Source: Lindgomyces ingoldianus (lineage: Eukaryota; Ascomycota; Dothideomycetes; Pleosporales; Lindgomycetaceae). From it: a stretch of 64,000 nucleotides of DNA. Positions within the stretch are counted from its first letter, which is position 1. The number at the start of each line of letters is the position of its first letter. Both the position numbers and the translations under genes were made by a program. The notes beneath the pieces were generated by a model that saw only the letters and a list, made by a program, of their open reading frames with translations, did no database searches and had not been told where the DNA came from. Of the stretch, positions 1 to 9,843 are shown piece by piece. Where the stretch lies: contig NW_022985183.1 in the NCBI RefSeq assembly GCF_010093535.1, forward strand, positions 310,001-374,000, in the 5' to 3' direction.

Positions 1-1000
1 TCTTAAAAAGCCTTATACACTTATGTAATGCTAGCACGCTATTTATAAAGTTATAGAGTTGTCTAACAACTCTACACTTTTTATATAGCTTAAATTAATT
101 ATGTAAAGTAGCTCTAGTAAGCTCTTACTTAAATTTTATAATACTTTTACTATATATAATAGCTTTAACAACTACCTAGATTATATAGGCAGTGCAGCAG
201 ATTTAGTGCTGTCTATTAAGCTTATATAGTAAGTTAAGCTTCTTATTAAGGCTTTAAATAAGCTTATTATTATTATTTAACATGTTATCTCTAATAAAGC
301 AGCTAAATTTTAACATAATATTATACTTATTAATAATAGCAGCTATTTTAGAGGCTTACATACTACTAGTATAGTTACTATATAGGTTTTTAAAGCTAAT
401 TAAGAGGTCTTACTAAGCGTGTAAAGCATTTAGCTATTATTAGTTACAGAGTTCTTATAATAGTAGCCTATATGCGCATACTAACAAAGTAAGCTACTAC
501 TGTAAGGAAGAAAAGGTAGTTTTTAGAACACTATATATCTACACTTAGTATAATTTTTAATAGTGCAGTAATTAGTATTATTTAAATCTCCTTCTTTTAC
601 TACATAAGTGCAGCGTAGATATCCTTAGAGAGTGTAGTAGTAAAATATAGTAAAGTAGTAAAAAAATTTATATAATTTTAGCTAATAAAACTATAAGTTT
701 TTAATAAAATAGCCTTTTTAAATAACTAATCCTACACTATAACCTAGTTAACTAGGGCACTGCGTAGAGAACCCTCCTGCTATAGTGTATAAGATAACCC
801 CCGCGACAAGCCTGCTGCTCCTCTAGCTGCCTTCTATAGGTGCTGCAGTAGCTGTACGCTATTAAGTAAGAGCTCTTTATTAACATTAACTTTATGCTTC
901 TTTAGTAGGTGCTAAATAATATAGTTATAGCTATCTACTACTTTTATAGCGCTTTAAAAGCCTTGCTTATAACACTAATAGTAAAGCTAGAGGTAAATTA
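1..1000 (-). pseudogene. hAT transposase relic (BED finger and central region)
   Basis: Reading the minus strand and ignoring stops gives a hAT-like order of blocks. A BED-type zinc finger remnant ending in HLLKKH lies at about 990-880 and has lost one cysteine to a G-to-A change. A block matching the hAT motif around 'S.D.W.S.N...F....AHF' follows at about 540-485. An asparagine-rich 'DN..NN' block, usual in hAT transposases, lies at about 350-240. Stops occur every few codons, mostly where a tryptophan or glutamine codon would be expected, as RIP produces. The C-terminal dimerisation domain would lie beyond the left edge. It cannot encode a working protein. Confidence 0.6.
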
Positions 1001-1719
1001 CCTTACTTTACTTCTCTAAGAGTGTTATATCTGCGCTATAAGCTTACACTTTTAATAGTGTATAATTACTTTATAAAGTAGTCTTGTTTTTTACTTAGTA
1101 ACTTTATTATACTAAAGGCAACGCCTATTTTAAGTCTAATAGCTATATATTATTCTAATTAATTATAAACTTAACGCTAGTGTTATAATTACAGTTCTCT
1201 AGGAACTGCTGTAATTAATCTTTAGCTATAAATAGTGTACTATTACAGAATAAGGCAGAAGACATAGTGTAGAGGGCTTTTAACTTCTGCAGCCTATAAG
1301 ACTGCGTAAAATAGATAATAGAGAGATCTAATTAACTAAATAAGGCCTATAAGGCAGTAAAACACATAGATAGATAACTCTGTAATAGAAAATAGTCTAT
1401 AATAGGCATTTTTAAGACAACAGACTGCAGATAGATAGATTAAACCCCTTAGAAAGAGATTTAAGCGCCCTTATAAAACTTTTAGCTAATTAGAGCTCTA
1501 GAAGCTCTCCCTGCAGACCTCCTGCTTACTAGAGTCCTCCTACTCCTCTAGAATTGCTATAAAAACTTCCTAAAAGGGTAATACAATCCGTACTACGTAC
1601 TGTACCTAGGGCATCATTAACTGTACAGTGCGGCTCACAAACTCAGTACGTTCGTACTGAACACGTGACCATTACGGTTCACTTTGTACGGACCGTAGTA
1701 CGGCCCGTTGGAAGCCCTG
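1..1719 (-). mobile_element. RIP-degraded hAT transposon, head (5') half, cut by window edge
   Basis: The right terminus reads GTTGGAAGCCCTG at 1707-1719, the inverted complement of the CAGGG/CAGCG-type ends of the two hAT elements at 3422 and 4456. Its subterminal CACGTGAC motif matches the head ends of those elements, so transcription runs leftward. The other terminus lies outside the window, so the 8-bp target duplication (it would be GTTGAATT, 1720-1727) cannot be confirmed. Positions 1 to about 1600 are strongly AT-rich and full of stops in all frames, while the last ~120 bp are GC-balanced. Confidence 0.75.
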
Positions 1720-1727
1720 GTTGAATT

Positions 1728-2157
1728 CCAGAGTAGTGGTCATGGATGGGAGGCCAGGTTTCGGGACTAATTTTTCTCGCGAAGGCAGACGGGGGGTAAG
1801 AGAGCAAATTACCGCACGGTTTGAGCTGAGAGATGATAGAGGGCATATGAAGAGGTGAGAGTCGTCAATCAGGTGGTGAGAACCAAACAAGTAGATTGAG
1901 TTAAGGTGTAAGGTATGGTCTCAGGAGCTTAGGGGGCTCTGAGCTGTAGTTTCATCTGCTCCAATTGCCACGTGCGACAAAAAAAATCACCTTGGCGAGA
2001 ATACGTGGAAGCCAGCACAGCTTAGCCTTGCGAGAAGGTTGGTCAAAGCCGCTGCCCATCTGCTCCCATTCATTATGATCGACCCTCTGCGTGCCTGCTA
2101 CCTATCCACCCTCCAAAGGCGCTGTCGATAGCCGCGCTCCACATCGCTTGACCCAAG
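1728..2157. other. GC-balanced spacer, no supported gene
   Basis: This host-like sequence lies between the hAT end and the small frame at 2158. The minus-strand open frame at 1672-1890 overlaps the transposon terminus and has no recognisable domain. I see nothing else that can be supported. Confidence 0.5.
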
Positions 2158-2322
2158 ATGGCGGCAAGCAAGAAATGCTCTGTCTTCCGTGTCACCGGCC
2201 TTGAAGCATCGCAGCCTGACGATACGGAGGAACACGCCCTGGTTGCATTCGTTGCAAATGCGTCATCTTCTCGGGGTCTTCAATCAATTGATGCCCAGCT
2301 AAACACTTTACCGCGGTCGTGA
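2158..2322 (+). pseudogene. Short N-terminal relic with FRVTGL motif
   Basis: An ATG at 2158 opens a 54-codon frame ending at TGA 2320-2322. It begins with about a dozen residues leading into a CSVFRVTGL block followed by QPDD. From general knowledge, an FRV.GL segment followed by a QPDD-like stretch occurs near the N terminus of a large group of poorly characterised Pezizomycotina proteins, some of them NLR-like. I cannot confirm homology here. No downstream exon could be joined with confidence, and the coiled-coil relic starts only 600 bp later. It may be the first exon of that broken gene or an unrelated fragment. Confidence 0.3.
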
Positions 2323-2913
2323 TGGAGTCGACTAACAGGCCAACATATCATCTATATTCGATGGTGCACATTAGGCGTCCCTCCATTTTCCTGTCCTACG
2401 CAACACCTAAGAGCAGAGGTTGGTTTGAAGCAAACTTTCCAGTTCTTGAAGTCCTCAGATTCCATGGCTGAAAAGAGATTTCATCCTAAGGGGTAAAGAG
2501 ATTAGAGTGACGGAATAAATATTGTATGATTAGAATTTTAGTGGACTAGTCTGAAGAAATAACGAAGGTACAGCTCAGCTAATGAGCTAGGTGCGTGGTT
2601 CGCCCCGTCTCATTTATTTGTTCTCGACACAGCCCCCGCCAGCCACAACAATCCCAGTGGGAGTTTGGCAACATGCTCATATACGTCAGTAGGTATGACA
2701 AGCGACAGTAGACAACTTATGATTGGCTTCGACAAGTTTTCATGGTTACAGCGTAAGTCCTAAGGTACAAGGCCCTTTCCCGACTTGGAGTCGATCTCGC
2801 TGCTTAGATTAGAATCGCTCTCTCCCTTCGCCATTCAATCCAGAGTGCCAAAAAACAAAGACATATTAGAAGCCCTTCGAATATCTACTGTCAATCACCC
2901 AAGGACAATCTAG

Positions 2914-3281
2914 GTGGACCGTGTTGGGCGATCCCTAACTATTAAGTCGCTCAAGAGAATGATCGCAAGTGGAAAAATAGTGGGAAAAGAAGTCGGAGAA
3001 GACGCCTGTCGCCATATACCCACGAGCGAATATGAGGTTTCTGGCCGATTACCAAAGGATCTTACAAGAGGCGGACGAACTGGCACAAAGTCAGTTTCAG
3101 CAAGTGGATGAAAGCTTTCTTCAAGCGTGAGGAGAAGGTATCAATCCCACAACTACAGTGTGAGATCGGTACCTTCAAGGAAGTACTCGAGCTTGAGAAG
3201 AAAAATGTCGAATCCATACAAACAGAGGTATCATCCTTGAAAGCCAAAGTGTTTGCAGTTACGGAGCTCTCCATGCTCTAG
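2914..3281 (+). pseudogene. Coiled-coil gene relic, upstream part
   Basis: Two overlapping plus-strand frames are rich in E, K, Q and L with heptad-like spacing. One runs through about 3050-3117 (motif QEADELAQSQFQQ) and the other through about 3130-3281 (motif EVLELEKKNVESIQTEV) to a TAG. The shift between frames around 3117-3130 means either an unrecognised intron or a frameshift. The downstream parts of what is probably the same gene are at 4380-4455 and 7542-8085, separated by two hAT insertions. No catalytic domain is visible and the function is unknown. Confidence 0.45.
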
Positions 3282-3413
3282 CCACCTACACTCCTTTGAC
3301 CTGCTGCTGCCTAGAGCTATTGGTGGCCTTAAGTCACATGATGGGTTCATCTAGTACCACATAAACCCGTAGTTGCCCTCCTTTAGCAATCAATCCAGTT
3401 CCTCATGCCTCTT

Positions 3414-3421
3414 GTGCTCCT
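3414..3421. repeat. 8-bp target-site duplication (left) of hAT at 3422
   Basis: GTGCTCCT at 3414-3421 is repeated exactly at 4261-4268, directly flanking the inverted termini. Eight base pairs is the standard target duplication of the hAT superfamily. Confidence 0.93.
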
Positions 3422-4260
3422 CAGCGCTTCCAACAGTACGTAATACGTTACAATTGAGCTTTTTTTAGACTGTAACTTCTCAGTTTGTTAGTACGTACGT
3501 ACGTTACAAGTGAATTAATAGTCCCTTACGTAGCGTAACTGTAACGGCTTACAATCCTCCTACAGCTGTACTTCTTGCGAGAAGTTACGCCGTAACTGCT
3601 AGAGTTTTCCTCCTAATATAGTCTGCTAGAGCTGTCAATTTACTCTCTACTGCGTGATGACGTAGCCAGTCCTTTTAAAGCTGCTAAGCCTTAATTGTAT
3701 TAACCCCTAGACTGTTCCTGTTAATTGTGACTGTGCAGCTGCCCTACTAAAGGCTCTCTCATAGTTGCAGCTGGTGGAGGGGATAGCGAGGAAATCGACG
3801 GCGATTTTGAATAGCGTAGGGTAGGAGTTGCAACCATGGCTCGGGAGGATCCCTGGGATGAGGCTGCACGCCTGCCACAATGGAGGAACTGGGACATCTG
3901 TTAGCTCATGATGGGCAAGAGTATAGGCAAGCATGGACTTAGGACAATAAACTGGGCAAAAAGTTAACTATTTGCATAAGATCCCACATCTCTATCCCCT
4001 AAAGTCCCACAAACCTTAGAGTTTTCACCTAATTGTTACTTAAAAACGCGACCTTAAACACGCTGCTAACGCGCCCCTAGAAATGTCCAATCAGGATCTA
4101 TATTGCTAGGAAATATTGACTTTTTGAGACGTACTACGGTACGTAGGGGCAGAGATGTGAGCCGTAAGTTACGGCTCAAAAAGCAAGTACGTACTTACTG
4201 CTCACGTGAAAGTTACGTTCACGTACTTCGGTTACGTACTACGTACTGTTGGAAGCGCTG
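3422..4260 (-). mobile_element. Internally deleted hAT element (839 bp), little RIP
   Basis: The termini are near-perfect inverted repeats: CAGCGCTTCCAACAGTACG at 3422 and its complement ending at 4260. Both are flanked by the exact 8-bp duplication GTGCTCCT. The ends belong to the same family as the full-length copy at 4456-7533, but the element is about 2.2 kb shorter. It keeps a fragment of the transposase C terminus on the minus strand. Unlike its neighbours the interior is mostly GC-balanced, so this copy largely escaped RIP. It is non-autonomous and would need a transposase supplied by another copy. Confidence 0.93.
3707..3934 (-). pseudogene. hAT transposase C-terminal dimerisation fragment
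   Basis: The 75-codon minus-strand frame contains the hallmark of the hAT dimerisation domain: YPTLFKIAVDFLAIPST, then a cysteine and NYERAFSRAA. The consensus in the family is a short 'P.L..mA.d.LsiP.ss...ER.FS.a' stretch, and all its key residues are present. The catalytic core is missing, so this is a fragment left by internal deletion rather than a gene. The unmutated domain contrasts with the RIPed equivalent at about 7130-7290. Whether the fragment is expressed cannot be judged from sequence. Confidence 0.85.
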
Positions 4261-4268
4261 GTGCTCCT
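4261..4268. repeat. 8-bp target-site duplication (right) of hAT at 3422
   Basis: GTGCTCCT, identical to 3414-3421. Confidence 0.93.
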
Positions 4269-4379
4269 CCTAGCTTCACACAAAGTGTCTAGGACGAAGG
4301 CGACACTTCGTCTCTACAAGCCTAGAAGACCACGAAGATACCGAGCAGAGGAGCAGGACGCGGAGTTGGGAGTGGCGCC

Positions 4380-4455
4380 CCGGAGTGGGCAGAAGAAACA
4401 CGCAATCTACGACTGCGAATCAAGATGTTAGAAAGAGACTTTACAACGGTACAAG
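4380..4455 (+). pseudogene. Coiled-coil gene relic, middle part, cut by hAT insertion
   Basis: A plus-strand frame rich in E, R and L (for example LRLRIKMLERDF) runs up to 4455. There it is broken by the hAT at 4456-7533. Removing that element and one copy of its 8-bp duplication GGTACAAG continues the same frame without a stop into the coiled coil at 7542. This shows the two stretches were one exon before the insertion. The reading upstream of about 4380 is uncertain. Confidence 0.6.
4448..4455. repeat. 8-bp target-site duplication (left) of hAT at 4456
   Basis: GGTACAAG at 4448-4455 is repeated exactly at 7534-7541. Confidence 0.95.
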
Positions 4456-7400
4456 CAGGGTTCCCAACCGTACGTACTACGAGTCGTAGTATACAACCCG
4501 TAACAGTCACGTGAGCCGTTGAAACGTAGGAGAGATATGAGTCGTAACGTATAACTAGAGGAGCGCCCATTACAGACTGTAGTACGTCTTAAAAAGGCGA
4601 CTTTTTCTACTAAAATAGGACCTAATTAGACATATGTAAAATTACGTTAAAAGCATGTTTAAAGTTACATTCTTAAAGTAATAATTAAGTAAAAACTTTA
4701 AGGTTTATAAAACATTAGCGCTTATAGTAAAAGCTAAGAGTAAAGTGTGCTATTTTATATAAATAGTTAGCTTTTTAGCTTATAAATTATTATTAATTTA
4801 TCTACATTTATTATCCTACCTACTATAAGCTAAATGTCCTAATTCCTCTAGCGCAGCAGGTGTACTGCTTTATTCTAAGGATCCTCTAAAGCTAGCTTTT
4901 TTTAGTAAACTAACATATTTTATTATACTAGTTTTTATTACCTTACTAGGTAAAAAGCCTTATTATCTTTCTTTTTAGTTTTATTTTAAGGTAGTACACT
5001 GTTTAATGCCTATTTAAAGAAGTACTTAGCTAATGCTAGTCTTAATAATAAAGTAGCTTTTACTATAAAGTAGAATAACTTTTAGCTAGTAAATAAAAAG
5101 CTAAGGCCTAAAAAAGTTAAGTATTATGTAAAGCATAAGAGCTAGCTTTATAGGAACTAGCAGCTCTTCTAGATTTAGCAGCATAAAGCAGATTTAGTGT
5201 ATAATAATAAGAAAAATAGCTCTAAAGTAAAGCTATAGCTCTGTAAGAGGTGCTACACTAAAGGTGTTTATAAAAAGGTAAAGAAAGTTAATAGTTACAC
5301 TTATATTATAAGCTACTTTAGAAAAAAACATAAAATTAATGTTTTTAAAAAAAGTTTTTTACTTAACATGCTAAGAATTTTAGCAAGTTTATTTAAAGCT
5401 ACTTATAAAGTTGCTAGCTTATTATATATTATCTTTTATAATATGTAGTAGAAGGAAGTGTTGTAGGTAGTAGTTATTAATTAGGTTATTTTTTATAACA
5501 TTTTTTTTAATATAGCATTATTAGTAAAACTTTAAAGCATTTTTACTTAACACTAAGCTAATCTTCTTATAGCTTTTTTAGTCTTAAATATAATATTTTC
5601 TTCCTACATAAATAAGGCCTGCCTACACTAGAGAGCAGAGATTTAAATAATACTAAAGATAGCTTAAAGTAAAATTATGTTAAGTGTTAATATATAGACT
5701 TCTCTAAACTACCTTTTCTTTCTAGGTGTAGTGTTACACTTTATTAGTATATGTACCTTAGCTTATTATTTTAGCACCTTAGCACTATAAAAATTAATAA
5801 TAACACACTTACTTATACTAATATAGATGTTAACTACTAGCACTATAACATACTTATTAGCTTTTATAACCTATATAGTAACTATATAGAGGCAAACTAA
5901 GCTAGGGAGATTATTAAAGTTATTAATAACTTTAAAATTATATTAAAATTCTATTATTTAGTAGCTAATAACATGTTAAATAATAATAATAAAACTATCT
6001 CTACTTTTATGTAACATTTTAAAAGGCCCCTTACCTCTAAGCACTATATACACTGCGCTAGTTATACAATCTAGCTAGTAGTTAAGGCAGTTATATATAA
6101 GAAAAATATAAACACTTTTAAAGCAGCGCTAGCCTAAGCTGCTCCTTAGGATTAATTTAAACTATACTATTAGCATAGAGTTATAAGTAAGCTTTATAAC
6201 TTTATAAACATAGTGTTAGTGTTATATAAACACTAAAAGGCTTTTATAACTTTTTAAGCTACTCTTAATAATAAGAACCTTTTCTAAAGCTTTAGAACCC
6301 TTAATTTTATATAAAATAGTAGTGTACGCTAGCACAGCGTCTATTTTATGCTCCTCTGCTGTTACAAGCTTAAGGACACTATTACTAAGTTTATTTATAA
6401 GTAAAAAGGCACTAAGAATAATAGCGCTAACTTTACTATTTCTAGTAATACTGCTCTTACTAAGATTATTACTAAAAATAAATAAAAAAAAGTTAATTAC
6501 TTTTATAAGTTTCTTAAAGTCTTTTACTCTATAATAAAACACCTTAAGGGTAAGAGCTTATACAAATCCTTATAAATAACTATTGTTAACTTATAACACT
6601 TATATACTAAGCTTCTCTAGATAGAGAATAAACTTAAAAGTAAAAGTAATAATTACTACTTTAAATCTAGCGTAGCATTTAGCATAAAAAAGTTGCTTAC
6701 ATACTAAAAAAAGTTTATTATAAAGCTGCTTATATTTTATTATTATGTTATAACTATTTTTAACTCTTAGCTTTATCTTCTTTAGTTTAAAAACTACTAG
6801 TATAAGCACTTTTTATAGCATAAAAAAGCTAAGGCTTTAATAAAGGCTATTTTTTAAGAGTATGTTAATACTAAGGTAGAAGTAGAGGCAGAGGACAATA
6901 AGTAACTGCTATCTACGCAACGTAAGTTACTAAGTAGCAAGTATTATAATATAAGCTTTAAGTAGACTTTTTTTATAAACATAAGCCTCCTTACTAGTAA
7001 TTATTTATATAAAAAGTAGTAAAAAATAACAGAATTACAGTAATACTATAATAGTTACTATAAAGATGTTACTATAGCTAAGGATAATAGCCCTTTGTTT
7101 GCTAATTTTTTTATATAGTAAGAATAAGTTAGACAGCTTGCCTATTTTACACTATATAAAATTACTCTTAACTTCTTGTCTATCTTATTTATAAGCTGCA
7201 ACTATAAGAGAAGCTTTAGTAGTAGTAGAAGGACTATTACTTATAATAAAAATAAGCTTTTTAGCCTAATAATTAAAGCTTTTTAACTGTAAAAAAACTA
7301 GCTATGTTAGTGCTATGTTTATAGTAAATTATTATCTTTAGTAAACTATATATAAGCTGTTACAACATAACTTTTTATAAAATATTAAAATGTAGGAGAA

Positions 7401-7533
7401 ATGTAAATTGTAACAGTTACGCTCTATAAGTAGACTTAAATGTTATGCTTACGTTAAAACGTACTTATAATCTAAGAAGTTATGACCATTAATTTGGCAA
7501 GTTGTAACGTATTACGTACGGTTGGGAACGCTG
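4456..7533 (+). mobile_element. Full-length hAT transposon (3078 bp), RIP-inactivated
   Basis: The inverted termini are CAGGGTTCCCAACCGTACG at 4456 and the complement of CAGCGTTCCCAACCGTACG ending at 7533. They are flanked by the exact 8-bp duplication GGTACAAG. About 3 kb is the usual size of an autonomous hAT. The outer ~130 bp on the left and ~50 bp on the right are GC-balanced. The interior (about 4590-7470) is extremely AT-rich with stops in every frame. The coding strand is plus. It is inserted in frame-disrupting position in the coiled-coil gene. Confidence 0.95.
4900..7290 (+). pseudogene. hAT transposase, RIP-degraded (BED finger to dimerisation domain)
   Basis: Ignoring stops, the plus strand shows a BED-type zinc finger at about 5235-5340. 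It has C-x2-C (codons at 5242 and 5251) and, after ~25 residues, a terminal FRKKH with its His codon at 5329. The C-terminal hAT dimerisation domain is at about 7130-7290 and contains LNFLSILFISCNYKRSFSSS. BED finger first and dimerisation domain last is the normal hAT order. The start codon cannot be located. Stops and the D-to-N and R-to-K type changes all fit C-to-T and G-to-A mutation. Confidence 0.8.
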
Positions 7534-7541
7534 GGTACAAG
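7534..7541. repeat. 8-bp target-site duplication (right) of hAT at 4456
   Basis: GGTACAAG, identical to 4448-4455. Confidence 0.95.
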
Positions 7542-8085
7542 TGTTAGCCAGCGAGACAGAAACTCTCCGATCAAGTGTAAGCGAGGTGCAGAACGAATTG
7601 AGAGAGGAGAAATCGCGCCCCCAGCAGCAACTATACGAAAGCCAGTCCGAATGCGAGCAGCTGCGGCCATTGGAGGAAGAAACAAACACTCTCCGACCCC
7701 GAATCAGTGAACTTCAGGACTCCCTCTGCGAAGACAAAAATAACCATATCGAGTGCTAGAATCATCTTCAACAGTGCCAACAGTAGTCGTCCGTCGGTTT
7801 TCTTATGCTCTGGACGAACTAATAAAGTTACAGCATGGCCACGACACGCTCGAAATTTGTTGGAGAAGAAGCATTATTGCTCTAAGTCTCTACAAAGCAC
7901 CTAATCGATTTCAAATACAAGACCTCTCGAAGACGAGATTGAATGTGAACAATTAAATTAACGCCTGGAAGAAATGATAATGGAAACAGAGGCTAGGGCC
8001 GAAACAGAGGCAAAAGAACGACGTCACAGAAAGGAAATGAAAGCGTCTAAGCAGCAAAAACGAGATTCGGCTGCAGGAATTTAAA
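7542..8085 (+). pseudogene. Coiled-coil gene relic, downstream part
   Basis: The frame continues from 4455 through a clear coiled coil (about 7542-7756). Motifs include LRSSVSEVQNELREEKS and EEETNTLRPRISELQDS, in heptads rich in E, L, Q and R. It ends at TAG 7757-7759. A second, highly charged helical stretch (RLEEMIMETEARAETEAKE) runs from about 7930 to TAA 8083-8085, with one in-frame TAA near 7960. The piece between them (7760-7930) is open in another frame, so an intron or decay separates the two. This is a host gene relic of unknown function, probably already broken before or soon after the hAT insertions. Confidence 0.5.
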
Positions 8086-8445
8086 GATATGTATTGGTTG
8101 TTGTTGGCTAAGTGGGAAGGTTACTGTTACCACAATTTCTCTTAACCAGGGTTATGTGTAGTAGTGGTGTGTGGTATGTCGTCTAGAAGGAGGGGCGACC
8201 TATATTAGGGCGGCGTACAGTCCATCCTGTGCACGGTGTATGTTCGGAGACGACAGGGTGCTTCACTATACTATGCGTAAGTACAGAGTGATGTAGTAGT
8301 ACGCTTTAGTTAGGAGCAACAAGATAGTATTAAGTAGTTTAAGTATTGGTGCAGTGCTATCTGTGAGGAATTAACTATGCCCCTCTAAGCCTGGGGGTGG
8401 TATCTGTTTACTATTATAGCTTGTAACTCTTTGCAGTGGTTTTCA

Positions 8446-8474
8446 TGGATCGCAATCTGAGGTCTTGCGATCCA
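8446..8474. repeat. Perfect 10-bp inverted repeat, 9-nt loop
   Basis: TGGATCGCAA at 8446-8455 pairs with TTGCGATCCA at 8465-8474. A further CTGCGATCCAG follows directly. It could form a hairpin or be the remnant of a small palindromic element. Confidence 0.7.
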
Positions 8475-8504
8475 CTGCGATCCAGTCTTGACCTGATGAT
8501 ATGA

Positions 8505-8527
8505 TCACATGATCATGGATCATGTGA
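8505..8527. repeat. Perfect 10-bp inverted repeat, 3-nt loop
   Basis: TCACATGATC at 8505-8514 pairs with GATCATGTGA at 8518-8527. The core contains overlapping GATC/CATG palindromes. It lies only 31 bp from the preceding inverted repeat. Confidence 0.7.
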
Positions 8528-9807
8528 CATTGATGTCACCTTGCCTAAGAAGGGTCCTTGGCAGTTCCGATAGGGATCTAATTCCATCCCATAACACTTG
8601 GCCAACCTACCGAACTGATGCGGACGCGAGAGATAGAAGCTTTGATCAGGAGCTCGCTGACGCAATTTCATCATCTACATCTATAGTCTAGACTTGTACA
8701 GCTGCATATTAATACCTATAAATTATAATGCTAGGGAAAGCTACAGCTTTGCTCATATAGTTTCCTTTCCTACTATACGATTTTCCAAGTATAGAAAAAA
8801 ACAAAGCAAAAATAGGACATAAGAAAACAGTGTAGTAACACGTCTTTATTGTAGAATCAGTAACAACTCCGGAAAGTATATTTAAGTTATCTAAGTAGTT
8901 GTCTAGTTATATGCGCGTGCTAGTATTTTGAATAGCCTAAATACCATGTTTACACATATTTCACATATACAAGGCACTAATATAGACTAAAATTCCCGTA
9001 GGTTCAAAGATATGCTGTAAGCCACGCTTGTGCATACATGGCAACTAAAAAAATCTTTTAGAGCTCTGGATTGCATACGAGAGATGTTGAGCTTGTTCTA
9101 GATATTATGATAAAGGGAATTTATCCTTTTTGGCTATGAGACAGTATCACCTTGAGAGTTTGCAGAAAGACAGAGGCGAGACTAGCGCTGGCCAAATTCA
9201 ATGTGCCTCACGTGTAATGTGCCCGTTGTTGGCGCCAGTATAGCCAGAGATCTCTCCAACTTCTCTTAGACTTTTCCTCCTGGCGATGGCTGTGACGCTG
9301 GGTCTGGACAGCGGCGACGAGAGCAGCAGTTTCATCTCCAGGTAAACATCATCTCAGAAGCCTCTATAACCAAGGAAGCCCTATGGAATTTTCTGACTGG
9401 TTATTATGCAGAAGTCTTTATGCGGAAGTGTCTTGAATCCAGTGTTGGAGGGAAGTAGTGCTCGGCGTGCATGTGGCTAGTGTGAGTGTGGGCATTAGCC
9501 AATTATCTTAAGTTAGAGCACGGGAACTTTTAAGCGGTCGTCCTAGAGAGTTCTAGTTCCAGGCCGTGCTCGAGTGGGGTTATCATTGTACATAATAGAG
9601 GCCTGCTGGCAAGGACTCGATTCGCCGTAGTAAGAGGAGCACGCTCCAGAACGAATAAAGTCGTTGCCAAGTGATAAGATTAGATGAAACCGACGGAGCT
9701 TCAGGGTGTGGATGACGACAGAAGCCAAGCACGGCTCAAAGCTTCAGCACCAAGCTTATCCTTCAACACTCACCTCTTCATCTGACCATATTATCAGACT
9801 TCTATAG

Positions 9808-9840
9808 CACCCCTTCCCCCTCTTCTTTCCCTTCCTTATC
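9808..9840 (+). promoter_or_regulatory. Pyrimidine-rich core promoter tract of the M28 peptidase gene
   Basis: An almost pure C/T stretch lies immediately upstream of the first ATG at 9844. CT-rich tracts next to the transcription start are common in filamentous fungal promoters. The transcription start itself is inferred. Confidence 0.45.
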
Positions 9841-9843
9841 TGC

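Larger units (their letters stand above)
8086..9807. other. Intergenic region, no supported gene
   Basis: GC-balanced sequence with only short, domain-free open frames (for example 8509-8691 and 9543-9728). The one noticeable structure is the pair of perfect inverted repeats at 8446-8474 and 8505-8527. Confidence 0.5.

Noticed and set aside
1..1600. Search for rRNA, tRNA or CRISPR-like arrays in the AT-rich blocks
   Set aside because: No cloverleaf with conserved promoter boxes, no rRNA-like segment and no spaced direct repeats were seen; the AT-rich blocks are explained by RIPed elements.
6222..6542. 106-codon minus-strand frame inside the hAT element
   Set aside because: Antisense to the transposase; composition is simply AT-rich K/L/I/S and there is no domain.
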